A stretch of DNA of 64,000 nt from Nissolia schottii. Its lineage: Eukaryota > Streptophyta > Magnoliopsida > Fabales > Fabaceae. This document shows, in pieces, positions 1-11,500 of the stretch. A program made the translations under genes and the position numbers. Each line of letters starts with the position of its first letter. Position 1 is the stretch's first letter. Location: NCBI GenBank assembly GCA_003254905.1, contig QANU01005108.1:1-64000 (forward strand), given 5' to 3'. The notes beneath the pieces were generated by a model. That model ran no database searches and was not told the origin of the DNA. It saw nothing but the letters and a program-made list of their open reading frames with translations.

Positions 1-1439
1 CAGGAAGCTTGTTGGGAATTGAATCCTATTATAGTTTCATGCATCCATTTACTTAGTACAACATAATTATCATTTCATTGATTCCTCGCCACCAGTTCTT
101 AAATTGTTCATCTCTTTCGAGCATGAAAAGATCATCAGGTTTCCTTTATTATGTTGTCACTTTCGTGCACAAACTTAACGAAGTAAACCAGCGTTATTCC
201 AGATGTTAAAACGACTAATAACCCTAACTCTATGTCTAGCAATTAGGTTTACCAGATGAATTGATTTAGTTCCAACTTATAATGCCTCTTTCGCGGGCAA
301 CCATGCAGTTTGAAATCATGCTTTAGGTAGCTAAGCTAAAACAGGCATTAAGCGTGAAATCGATTCAAGCAAATCATAGACACTGATAAATTCATAATGC
401 AAAAGTTACGTGGATACAATCATGCTATAATAATCATCAAAATCCCAACAACAAGAGGATTAAAAATCCATCTTACAAGAGATAATCTCAGAGGCAAGGT
501 GATGGATGCTTACCATGACACGTTCTCAAGCTGTCATGACAACGACCGTCGTGCTTCCTCGATCACTCTTAGCTCCTTCACTAACCTCCTCTTTTTTGCT
601 AAACTAACCTAAAATTTTGAATATAAATGAAAATGTAAAAGAGTGAATTCAGAATGGAGATGGGATGATTCCAAGTGTAAGCCTCAGCCTTCTATTTATA
701 GGCAGAATTTTGGGTCACTGCTGAGCGGGCTGGTTCAACCGCTCAGCAGTTTAATGATGACACTGCTGAGCGTAATGGTATCTTCGCTGAGCGCTTGAGT
801 CTTTTCTGGCAGCTGCGCGGCTGCTAGTGGCTGCTTTTCTGACAGATTCCTAGCGGCGACAGCTGGAGGCGGCTGGCTTAGCTGGCATAATAAATGTGGC
901 GGCTGCAAGTGGCCTGGTGGGTACAGCCGCTGAGCGGCTCGGGCGCATCGCTGAGTGGTGCCGTTTTCTTCGCCGCCACTTTTTCTCTTCTGCGCGACGG
1001 CTCTGCTGTGACGTCATTTGTTAGGGTCGCTGAGCGGCCCGTTCGGTGCGCTGAGCAGTTTGCTGAGCAGGGTGGCAAGGCGGCAGGGCGGCGTCAGGCT
1101 GTGGCGGCTGCAAGCTGGCCTTATAAATGTGGCGGCTGGGCACTATCGCTCAGCGGAATGGTGTATACCGCTGAGTGATATGACTTTATACTCTGAGCGG
1201 CCTTGCTTTTTCCGCTGAGCGACACTTCTCTAAACTTGTCTTATTTTTGGTTCTTTTGCCCCTTTTGGTTTCTGCTTCATTCTTTGCGGGATTTCTCTTA
1301 GATCTTGTCTTTCCAATGTGCTTGTATCCATCTTTAGAATATTTCTATAAATCCTACAAAAGTGGGAGTTTTAGTCAGATAATTCTTTAAAACATGTGTC
1401 ATTTTACTGGTTGAATTTGCTCAAATGTGACACTTAACA
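1..1439 (-). mobile_element. LTR-like end of an LTR retrotransposon (fossil)
   Basis: The stretch looks like a long terminal repeat read on the minus strand. Its right edge reads ...TTAACA on the plus strand (TGTTAA... on the minus strand) and stops where LINE coding sequence begins. A minus-strand TATA-like box (TATAAATAG) lies near 692-700, with a GC-rich upstream part (715-1225) full of GCTGAGCGG motifs, which would be the U3 part. The left edge and the second LTR are outside the window, so family (Gypsy-type guessed) and age are unknown. No protein-coding gene is supported here. Confidence 0.4.
715..1225. repeat. Cluster of GCTGAGCGG-type short repeats
   Basis: About thirteen copies of CTGAGCG or a one-base variant (CTGAGTG, CTGAGCA) occur here in both orientations, for example near 721, 741, 764, 786, 930, 1030, 1147, 1193 and 1215. 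The region is much more GC-rich than its surroundings. Copies in opposite orientation could pair into small hairpins. It lies just upstream of the minus-strand TATA-like box, so it may be an enhancer-like part of an LTR. Confidence 0.6.
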
Positions 1440-2404
1440 ACGGGTAGCTCGTCACTTATCTCTGGATAACTCCTTCCACTGATGTCCCAAAACAATGCTG
1501 GAGAGTATTCTCCATGTTCTCCATGACTGTGATGTTGTCGCTAGATTCTGGAAGCGTTTGGTTCACCCTTCCCTGTGGCCTCGGTTCTTCACAATGCTTC
1601 TTCAAAGCTGGCTCGTAGATAATTTGAAACATGAGAATCAATATGGTTGGGATGGGGATCAAGAATGGCGTGCAATGTTTGGAGTGACTCTCCATTATGT
1701 TTGTTTTGTTAGGAACAAATTTGTTTTTAATAATTATTCTCCTACCATTGGGGATTTATGGGTCTCTTTTGGGTTAAACACTATTCTATTTCAGAGCATA
1801 TGAATTCCTCTGCTTTTGGTAACTTGCATGCTGAAGACATTTTCGTCCATTGGAGATTTCCTTTGGCTGGTTGGGTGGTCGCGAGTTGTGATGGCTCTAT
1901 TATCAACTCCAGTAACGCGGGTTGTGAAGTTCTTATCAGGGATGAATTCAGAGGTTTCATTACTAGCTTTGCTATTAAACTAGGTATGAATTCCATTACT
2001 TTGGCAAAAATTTGGGGAATCTTCCACGTGTTATTAGAGGTTCGACACATTGGGTTTTCGCAGGTGCGCGTTGACTACGACTCTCAATATGCTCTCAGAT
2101 TGATCCAAACTTGTAACAACCATCTTCATCCGGCTTTCCCTATCATTGTGCGCATTTGCAATATACTTTCACGGGATTAGGTGGTGCATCTCCAGCATAT
2201 TTTTAGAGAAGGCAATCGTGTTGCTGACAGCTTAGCTCATATGAGTCATAACCTTCCTTCTTTTGAGATTCATTGGTTTGAGGAGGCTCCCTCAGAGATC
2301 TGCTCTTTGCTTTAGAATGATTTGAGTTAGGTCTCCTAGACTCGTGGGCGCTAGTTTGGTGTTTTCTTTTGTTGGGCCTCAATCCCTTTGTCTACCAAAA
2401 AAAT
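1440..2404 (+). mobile_element. LINE 3' part: zinc-binding RT tail and RNase H domain, degenerate
   Basis: The translation gives a reverse-transcriptase zinc-binding segment (ESILHVLHDCDVVARFWKRL, about 1495-1560). After it comes a plant LINE-type RNase H domain, in another frame, with the DGS catalytic-aspartate motif near 1890. The C-terminal motif VHLQHIFREGNRVADSLAH follows at about 2182-2240, just after an in-frame stop at 2178-2180. The last stop is at 2313-2315, followed by a short untranslated tail and an A-run at 2397-2403. At least one frame change and the internal stop make it inactive. The 5' side is cut off by the LTR-like sequence at 1439. Confidence 0.8.
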
Positions 2405-2759
2405 GTTAGATTATGTGACAATATGATTTGGAATGAATTTTTGTATTGGTTGATCATTGTTGATGAAACAACTCTTTATTCAAGGAAGATAGAAATAATA
2501 TTCATTGCTATGAATTGTGTACCCTACAAACCTGCCTTTTAGGGACTCAGTTTTTCATGTGACATTGTTCAACTTCTAATGAATGGTGGACAATATCATA
2601 TCGTAACATATTTAAGACCAAGTTTCCAATCATTGTATATTTTGAAAGTAGTATATGGGAACCGACTTGGATGAAAATCTAGTATCCAAGAATGAAAATT
2701 ACTTGATTATGAGCTAGAATTATGTGTGTGGATACTATGACTACTAATCAGAATGGTGC
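2405..2759. other. Unassigned AT-rich spacer
   Basis: I see no open reading frame with recognisable similarity, no clear repeat ends and no RNA gene in this spacer. It may include decayed internal sequence of the neighbouring copia-type remnant. Confidence 0.5.
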
Positions 2760-3656
2760 TATGATCAAGTTGATGAGGCAGAAGCACGACTAAATGACCT
2801 TCATGAAAGGAATCTGTGAACCAGTACGTACCCTCAAATTTGGGAGCCTCCTGAGTTGAAGCCTCAGAAGTGACATTAATGTGAGATTTTGATTTGGTGA
2901 ACTTGAAGTCTGGAGGGTAACCGTGTATACGATAACATGTGTCAATAGTGTGACCCTTGCAGCCATAGTTGGTGCATTGTGGTGGATGACTCGTGCTGCC
3001 ATGACCGCGACCACGACCTCCACAGAGGTGGAGTCACCATGATGAGAGGAAGAATAAGTGACAGGTGATGAGGCAAGGCATGTGCAACCAAGGAAGAGGT
3101 TGGAATCGCCAAGTGGCATTCTTGATAGAGAACGAGAGAGAAGGCCTTGGTGAGGCCAGGATTTGGGAGCACACGTGAGAATTCGTCACGCAATCCTTTG
3201 AGAAAACAAATTACGTAGCTCTGATCACTTTGAGATTTGAGACACAAACACACGGCGGCAATGAGATCGCTATGAATTCTTGAGAAAATTGCTCAACAAG
3301 ACTAGATCTGGTGGCAATTTCACTCTTGTTCGAGCGAAATCTCAAAGTTACCTCAAGAACAATGATTAATCAAGAGGAACTGAGATCTCAATGAAGAATA
3401 GTTGCAGGGATGAATTGATAGAGAATCGCGGAAGCATGATGGTGATGGATCGAGGGCACGTGATACCATGTTGAAATTGATTCATTACCTTTTATTGATG
3501 AGAGAGTTCAACTTATATACTACTGTTTACATTAGTTAAGATTCTAACCTCTTAGCTAACAACTATAAGTTTAGTTTAACTAACTATGCTAACGACTAAC
3601 ACATTTCTAACTCGGTCATGTGACTGTTGTGAAGCCACTAGGTGCTGTAGGCAACA
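2760..3656 (-). mobile_element. Ty1/copia-type remnant: gag with zinc knuckle, plus 5' LTR (fossil)
   Basis: On the minus strand a gag-type segment (YVICFLKGLRDEFSRV) is followed by zinc-knuckle-like sequence ending in CYRIHGYPPDFK, the classic plant copia gag arrangement. Upstream in element orientation, a tRNA-Met-type primer site (TGGTATCA on the minus strand, 3461-3468) directly abuts a short LTR at 3469-3656. The element is truncated on its left side, lacks pol, and carries several breaks. It looks old. Confidence 0.75.
3469..3656 (-). repeat. 188-bp LTR with TGTTG...CAACA ends
   Basis: The LTR is bounded by the inverted ends TGTTG and CAACA and is directly adjacent to the primer-binding sequence at 3461-3468. 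Only one copy is in the window, so the age of insertion cannot be read from LTR divergence. Confidence 0.7.
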
Positions 3657-5186
3657 ATCCACATAAAAAATAAAAAAAAATGGATATTCTTAATGGTAAG
3701 AACCGAAACGAATTTTTTTTGGAAATGTTTGGATAAAATAAAATAAAACTAGAGGGACCAAACCCTCAACTCAATTTATTTAGGAATTAAAAATTTACTT
3801 AAGCATTTTTTTTATATAGTCATTTAATTATATTTTACTACATCATTAAAAGTGTTACGTACTTATTTTGCAAGTCACACTTATTAAAGAACATGATTGA
3901 TTAATGATGTAAAATATTTTACATGTCACTATATAAAAATTAATCTTATAAAAATCATTTTGTAAGCCACTAGGATTTTTTTTTTTTTTGACGATAAACA
4001 ATTCATTCATTCATTCATAAGATAGTTTAACGACATTTACAAATTGAAAAAAATACATCAAATCTAATGTAAATAAGAAACAAAAACACTCTGCATTCTA
4101 AACTAACTCGGTCTGTAGCTCTACTCCTTGCCTGAAGACTATGAATGTCTAAACATTTTTCACATTGGAGATCAACATGGAAAACACTGCAGTTTGAAGA
4201 ATATATTACATTTCTTTTAATCATAGATTTGATCATCTTTGTCATTTGTAACATCCTACAAAAAAAAGAACTACAAAATGAACCTAGCACAACCACAGAG
4301 GACCTAAACAACCACAAAGAAAAAAAAAAACACGAGATAAGTCGTTCCAAGAAACGACGAATCCAGATACCTATGCTTAATATCTAATAGATTTGAGCTT
4401 TTTATTCAATTAAAACTTAAGCAATGGAAAAGAAAAAATGGTAGGGCTGCCACTAAAGAACAACGATGGAGGAGGTTTCTACTAGTCACAAACGAAGAAG
4501 AAAAGAAGAGGGAAGAAAGAAGAGAGAAAAAAATGATTAGTGAGTTGCCAAGGATTTAATGATTGGTGCACTTAGGATATTTATTGTCAGCAATAGTGAC
4601 TAATTTTCTCGCAGTAATAGAACTCATATGAAGTAATAAACTGCTGACCACAAATTTCCATGAACGAAGATCAAACTCTCAACTACATGATTAAGAGACA
4701 ATGTGAGCCACCACCATACTACATCTCATATTATTTTTTGCGCTACACCTCGTGGTTTTTTTGTTAACATATGAATTAAGAAATAAAACAATATCTATTA
4801 TTTTTTTATTTTTAAAAATACTAAGTATTTTGTTAAAGTTATAATATTAAATGATTATTTATGTTAATTAAAAAGCAGAGGTTTTTTCACCATTAATTTT
4901 GGAAGGAATTGTTTTACCTAAACAATTTTGATTAAATTCTGCTAAATTTTTTTAATTCAAATTTAAAATTTTACTAAACTTACTCTATTTGAACCACCTA
5001 CTTTTCTTAAAATCTAAAATTATCATTTTCTTATTTTTAATATTTAAAAATAAAAAAATTAAATTAAATAATTTATATAAAAAAAATAATATCATCAAAT
5101 TTAAAACAATTTCTATGCATTCTAAACTAGTATCAAATAATTATATATGAAATAATTGTAGAGATGTGTAACGGTAGCCAGCATCC
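3657..5186. other. Intergenic AT-rich region upstream of the myosin gene
   Basis: Long A/T tracts and short open frames without recognisable similarity. The purine-rich stretch near 4490-4535 and the T-run near 3977-3989 are low-complexity sequence. No gene is supported. Confidence 0.6.
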
Positions 5187-5562
5187 GTGTATATTCAAAG
5201 GGGAACCGCGAAGACGATGCGGAAGGGAGGGAGAGAGAGAGAGTGTGAGCAAGATCGAGAAGAAGAGTTGAGGAGAGCCACAAGAATGGCGATTTTGCAG
5301 GGCCTTCTGACATTTCCCCCTTTCCCCTTTCACACGAACCTCACCACCACTCACCACCACCATCACCATCACCATCACAACCACAAGGCACTACGCAACG
5401 AAACGCAACGCAGCATTCCCTTCAATCATCGTTCGCGCCACACAACAACTTCCCCTCTCATTCTTCTCGGATCACCGAGCTTCGATCCCATGCCGATTCC
5501 TGTGACGTGTTCCGATCTGTTATGAATTCTTCTCGGTTTCGTCACATTTGCAGCTTCTGAAT
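5187..5562 (+). promoter_or_regulatory. Probable 5' leader of the myosin gene
   Basis: GC content and CT/GA-rich composition rise sharply here, just ahead of the first coding exon, as in plant 5' untranslated regions. It includes a CAC/CAT microsatellite near 5342-5385. An open frame of 112 codons (5187-5525) crosses the stretch and could act as an upstream ORF, but its composition looks like untranslated leader. The transcription start was not determined. Confidence 0.4.
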
Positions 5563-8500
5563 ATGGTAACTTAGCTACCGCTTCTTCGTCTTCTTTTTTT
5601 CTTCAGAATATGCACAGAATGAAGCTATTAATTTTGTTTAGAAGTTATATTGCAAACAAAAGGAAAATTTATATTTATTTAGATGTTACGATTTTTAGTT
5701 TCCGCTATTGCATTCTAATTAAAGAGATGGAACTTATTCTTTGTCTCTTCATTTCCTTTCCATTTCACTTGTTACCTATAATCCAAATGTACTTGGTTTA
5801 AGAAGCACAACCACTTTTGTATCCTTAATTTTGAAGAAACAACCTTTTTAATGCTCTTCATTACGAATGTTACAGGGCGTTCTAGAAAACATTGTTGTCG
5901 GTTCTCAAGTTTGGGTTAAGGATCCAGAATTTGTTTGGATTGATGGACAAGTAGTAAGTATCAGTGGAGACGAAGCTGAGATTCAAGCCAGCAATGGGAA
6001 CAAGGTATAGATCGAGATGTTTAATGTTTTCTAGTTCATAGCCTTTGGGTCTTATATTTCTAGTTGTTTATAGTTCCACTTTATAATGGCTTGGTTTTCA
6101 CTTTTCAAGGATTCTAGATATTTCAACTTCCTTCCTCATTTTCTATGTGCAATGATTTTTTGAGGAGGATCTTGTCCTTCAAATGCAGAGCAAAGGGCTT
6201 TAACATTTCTTGTGAACACCATCAGGACTTCTTTTGCATTAATTATCGCTTGATTGTAAAAGAAAGATGTTAGTTCCATCATAAGTTTTCCTTTTCTTAT
6301 CGAGTTTGGGGATCTTACAAATTAATTTGCACTTCCTACTAACAGGGATGGAGAAATTACTGATCAATTTCCCCACCCCCTCCCCTCCTTCATTTCCCAT
6401 TCGGTTGGCATCTAGGTTTCTTCATGTCTTTATCTTTCTTATCTTTTTTTTTCATTACCCTTTTCCTTTGTGGAAAACAGTTCGTTTTAGGGCCTTAAAT
6501 TACAATGATCGTCGAAGGGATGTCTTAAAGGTGCAACAAAAGAGAAGTTCAAGCAATTGCTCTATTTTAATTTGGGAAAGAAAACATAGACAAGCTGTCT
6601 CATAATTAAAATTTTAACTTTCATATTCTCTTCAGAACGTTCACTAATTAGAGTAATGAGAAACTCACATCCAAGGACTTCAAAGCTATTTAATGTTATA
6701 AAACTGACTATGTCACTCCTCTCTCCTTATGAACTACAAGCCTTGAAAAAAAGGATATTTTGAAAGTGGTCTGAACTCTGAAGACGTTAATGTGAACATG
6801 AACAGTTATTTCTGTCATACACACTATGTCCCGTTAGACTTTGATTGCAATTGATTTTACTTCACATTAGCAATGATGCCATACTCGCGCTTGGTCATCT
6901 AATCTGAATACTTTATCTTTGTGCATGTTCATTAGGTTGTTTTCCGTTTGTCAAAATTACACCCCAAGGATGAAGATGCTCCTATTGATGGAGTTGACGA
7001 CATGACCAAGCTTGCATATTTGCATGAGCCAGGAGTGCTGCATAATTTGAAAACTAGATACGACATCAATGAAATATATGTAAGATTATCCTCACATTCA
7101 GTTTTTAATCAATTACCTTTGTGGAAGATGTGGACTAACTGCTGCAGCTGTGGGCATCTCTTTTAATAATTTGACATTGTGGCAGACTTATACTGGAAAC
7201 ATTCTTATTGCCATCAATCCCTTCCAAAGTCTTGCATACCTCTATGATGCTACTGTAATGAAACGCTACAACGGAGCAGCAGTTGGAGATTTAAGCCCAC
7301 ATGTTTTTGCTATTGCTGAATCAGCATATAGGTGAGTTTGCACTGCTTTTACTGTCAAATTTTCTTCCTTATACGGTATTCATATTTCCCACTGTTTGCT
7401 TGTATAGGGCAATGATTAATGAGGAGAAAAGCAACTCTATTCTGGTTAGTGGTGAGAGTGGTGCTGGTAAGACAGAAACCACCAAAATGCTTATGCGTTA
7501 CCTAGCATATTTGGGTGGTCACACTGCATCCGAAGGACGGTCTGTTGAAAAACAAGTTTTAGAAGTAAGAAGAAGGTTATCTAACTCTGGATTATGGTAG
7601 CTACTGTTTCTACATGTTTGGTTGTGGCATACACTTAGAATAATTGTTTTAAGTTGCATGCTTCTTGTTCCTCACTAAAGTGAGAACAATATAGAGATGC
7701 CTGGAAACATGGTTACTTTCTTATTGGCCTAGAGATGTGAAGAACTCTATTGAAGACCAAATATATTTATGGCGTTAGTGACTGAAAACTGAAAAGAATG
7801 AATTCTAATGTGCAGATTTATTTTTTTGGATAAAAAATGTGCAGATATTTATTAGTTCACTTCAACATGGATCTGGTCTATTTTAGGAGATATTTGCAAT
7901 GTACATATTATTTGTTTAGGATAGGATATTGTAATTCATGTAGCTTATCCCACCTAGTCGGATTGATGTAACTTGGTTGTTGTTGTTGCAATACTTATTT
8001 TTGTGACTTGTACACTAGAGGAATAGGTTAAAGGCATTTTGATCAACCAAATAAGGTTATTTGGAACAATCTCAAGTGAGATAGTTTGCTGAAGTATGCT
8101 CTCACTGTATTTTAATAATGTATGGATTTTGGTAGCTAATAGATCATGGAATAAACTAGTTTAACCTTCTCTTGCCTTTTCACTCTTTGTTGCTTTTTCT
8201 TCTCATATTTAGTAATATTATCTCCTTATATATGAAATAGGGAGTCTTGCATTCGGTTTTCCGTTTTGGTAAATTTTGGTTTTGCTTGTTCTTCTTTTGA
8301 TGTGTTAATTAGTTTCTCCTTCATGGTTTATAGTCGGTGAAATGGTAAACTCATCACTCCCTGTGTTTTTAAATCGTAATGTGCAGTCAAACCCGGTTCT
8401 CGAAGCATTTGGTAATGCAAAAACTGTAAAAAATGACAATTCTAGGTAAGAAACTTTTGGTTATGTTTTATGGTGCTTGGCTTTTGATGTCACATAATGC

Positions 8501-11500
8501 ATGTGATAGGTGTCCTTTATGTACTGTGTTTTCTTGAGCACTCTGCTTGCATTTCCATGTGTGTGATTTCTAGCTTATCCTTTAATTTCATATTGGCGGT
8601 TTGTATCTGTGGAGTGTTTTGAATGCTTGACTCATTTTATCTTCATCCTTTTGACTTTACCATTTATACATGGGCTATACATTTTAGTTTGTATGGGTTT
8701 TTTTTTTAGAAAAAATGTTGTTATTCATGGAAATGAAAGAGGCTTTAGATGTAAGGGGAAAAAATCTTGGGGGTGGGATGCAAGCGTGCAAGATAAGGTT
8801 AAGTTTAAAAACGAGTGTTTTATTTCATATTCTTTGGTAAAAATACTGAAAACTGGAAAATGTATAAGGTAGCTAAGCAAGATACCAAAAAAGCAGTAAG
8901 CGAAATGAGAGCTAGGGCATTTGATGATATAAACTAATCCTTAGGCAGTAAAGAGGGGGAAAGATGTATTACAAGCTTGCTAAAGGCAGGGAAAGAGAAA
9001 CAAGGGACTTAGACTGGGTGAAATGCATCAAGGATGAAGAGTGTAAAGTTTTGGTGATGGAACACGACATCAAGGGAAGATGGCAGAGTTAACTTCACAA
9101 ACTATTTAACGAAGAACATCATACTCTTTTGCACTCTAATAGGCTAAATCACACATTTTTCAAGAGAATATGAGAGTATGACGTAAAAGAAACATATTAG
9201 AGGATGGATGATCAGGTCAAAAAAAAAAAAAAGAGGATGGATAATGAAAAAATGGCGAGACATGATAATATCCTTATTGAGACATGGAAGTGTCTAGGAG
9301 AGAAACATACAAGTTGGCTCACAAAGTTGTTTAATGAGATTATGAGATCTAAGATTGTCAAATAAATGGAAGAGGAGTACCTTAATTTCTATTTACAAAA
9401 ATAAGGAAGACATACACAATTGTAAATTAGAGTGGGATCAATTTAATGAGCCATGCTATGAAGAAATGAGAGAGGGTAATAGAGCAGAGACTAAGACATG
9501 ATGCTCATATTACAAAGGGCTAATTATACCAACCTCCCTTAAGGTTCATTGATAATACATCTAGCCCCCCTCTAGTTTTCTATTACACATACCTCCCTTC
9601 CCTCAATATATTTAACAATATTCCAACTTTACCCTTAATAGAAAAAACGCAAACATCATCTCACTCATTCCTTTCAGTACCCCTGCCACACCGCCACACA
9701 TCAATGCTGGTCACCACCACCCTCACAAGCAATGACCACCACCGCAACCACCATTTCCAATTCCTTTTGTTCCTACCTCTCTCTCGCACCCTCTGCAACT
9801 AAATCCATCCTCCCCCTCCCTGTGTTGTGGTTGTTGATGGTTCAACCAATAGGGAGTTGTGGTGTGGTGGTCCTTGTGTGGATGAGGGTAAAAGGGTGCT
9901 ATGCACAGCATAGACCCAGCTCCGACGGTGGCGACATTTGATGGCAGCGAGACGGTTGCTGCTGCGTGAAGGTGGAGGCACAAGAATGGTGATGGGCTAC
10001 AATGGTTTGGATAGGTTGAGGTGTGATTTTGTTGTGTATTTGTTTGGTCTTTTTTCTTTTCCTTTTGGTTTTCAATTTGATTTCAATGATGATTGAAGAT
10101 GCAATTGTGATTTTTTAGTTTACGGACTGGTTGTTTGGTTTGATTTTGTTCATATGAAATGGTTATGTTTGTGGCTTGGAATGCTACAGTTGTAGGCGAG
10201 ATTTACGGATTGTGTTTTTTGGGTTTGGTGGGTAGAGAGAGAAATGGCGTTGAATAGAAATTGAATAAATGAATAAGGATATATTAGTCATTTTATATGT
10301 ATTTAAAATTCTTAAGACTTTATGATTTAGAGTGAAGGGAGGTAAGTGTAATGTGGTTGGATAAATTAAGGGAGATGTTTGTAAACTTACAAACTAAAAG
10401 GGAGGTCAACGTAATATCAATGAACCTTAGGGGAGGTTGATGTAATTCTGCCTATTACAAAAAATCAATTTCGTTCTATGGTTAAATGGTCTACCATGAA
10501 AGCAATATACTTTTGATGAAGATTGATGGAGATGTTTTAAGAGGAGTCAAAGAGACTTAAATCTCGTTTTGATTGATTTGGATAAGGCGTATGATAGGGT
10601 GACAAGAGGTTTTATTAGAGAAGAAAGAAGTTTGTATTGGTTATATTCAAACAATTGAAAATAGGTATGATCGAGTCATGATTAGTGCAAGAACACAAGA
10701 TAGTGTCACAAAAGACTTTCCTTTAACTACAAGACTTCACCAAGAGTCAACTTTGAGTCCCTATCTTTTTATCCGAGTAAAACATCATTTTTGTCCTTGA
10801 AGTTAGCAGCTTCCATCATTTTCATCTCAAAACTTTCACAAAATTGTCCTTGAAGTTGCCAAACGTCCATCAAGTTCACCCCTGGGGTTAAGTCTCCATG
10901 GGACTATCTTGATGGATGTTTAACAACTTTGGGGACAATTTTGATGATTTTGAAAATTTAGGGATGAAATTGATGGAAGTTGTCAACTTCAGGGGGAAAA
11001 ATGATGTTTTATTCCTTTTTACCCTAATCTTTGATGTGCTTACTGAACATACTCTAGAGCCAAGCTATGGTGCATTCTGTTTGAAGATAATAAAGTCATA
11101 ATGGTAGAGTTGAGGGGAGGATATAAATGAAGTTAGAGAGCTAAGGAGACAAATTTTGGAAGTACATGGTTTTTGTTTAAGTAGAAGTAAGGCAAAGTAT
11201 ATGGAGTGTAAATTTAGAAGGAGACACTATTTCTAGTTTAGAAGTGAAAATTGGAGACAATTCATAGTATCTTGGGACCATCATTCAAAACAACAGGGAA
11301 ATAGAGGGAGATGTTAATCATAGTATTTAAGCTGGATGGATGAAAAGAATGAGTGCTTTAGGTATTATTTGTGATAAAAAAAAAAAAATACTATTCAAGT
11401 TTATGGGAAAACTTAACCGCCACGTGTATAAAATTGACAATGTTGTATGAGACTATATGTTGGGCACTAAAAATTAACAAGAAAATGAGCTCAATGTTGA

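Noticed and set aside
878-1218. Overlapping open frames on both strands in the GC-rich block
   Set aside because: They arise from the repeated GCTGAGCGG motifs and lack codon-like composition or known similarity.
5187-5525. A 112-codon frame with a run of nine histidines upstream of the myosin
   Set aside because: The His run is a CAC/CAT microsatellite, and the frame lies where the 5' leader is expected. It is at best an upstream ORF.
9723-9983. Open frames on both strands inside the Mutator-like element
   Set aside because: No recognisable domain, and frames overlap on both strands in low-complexity CCACC/GGTGG sequence.
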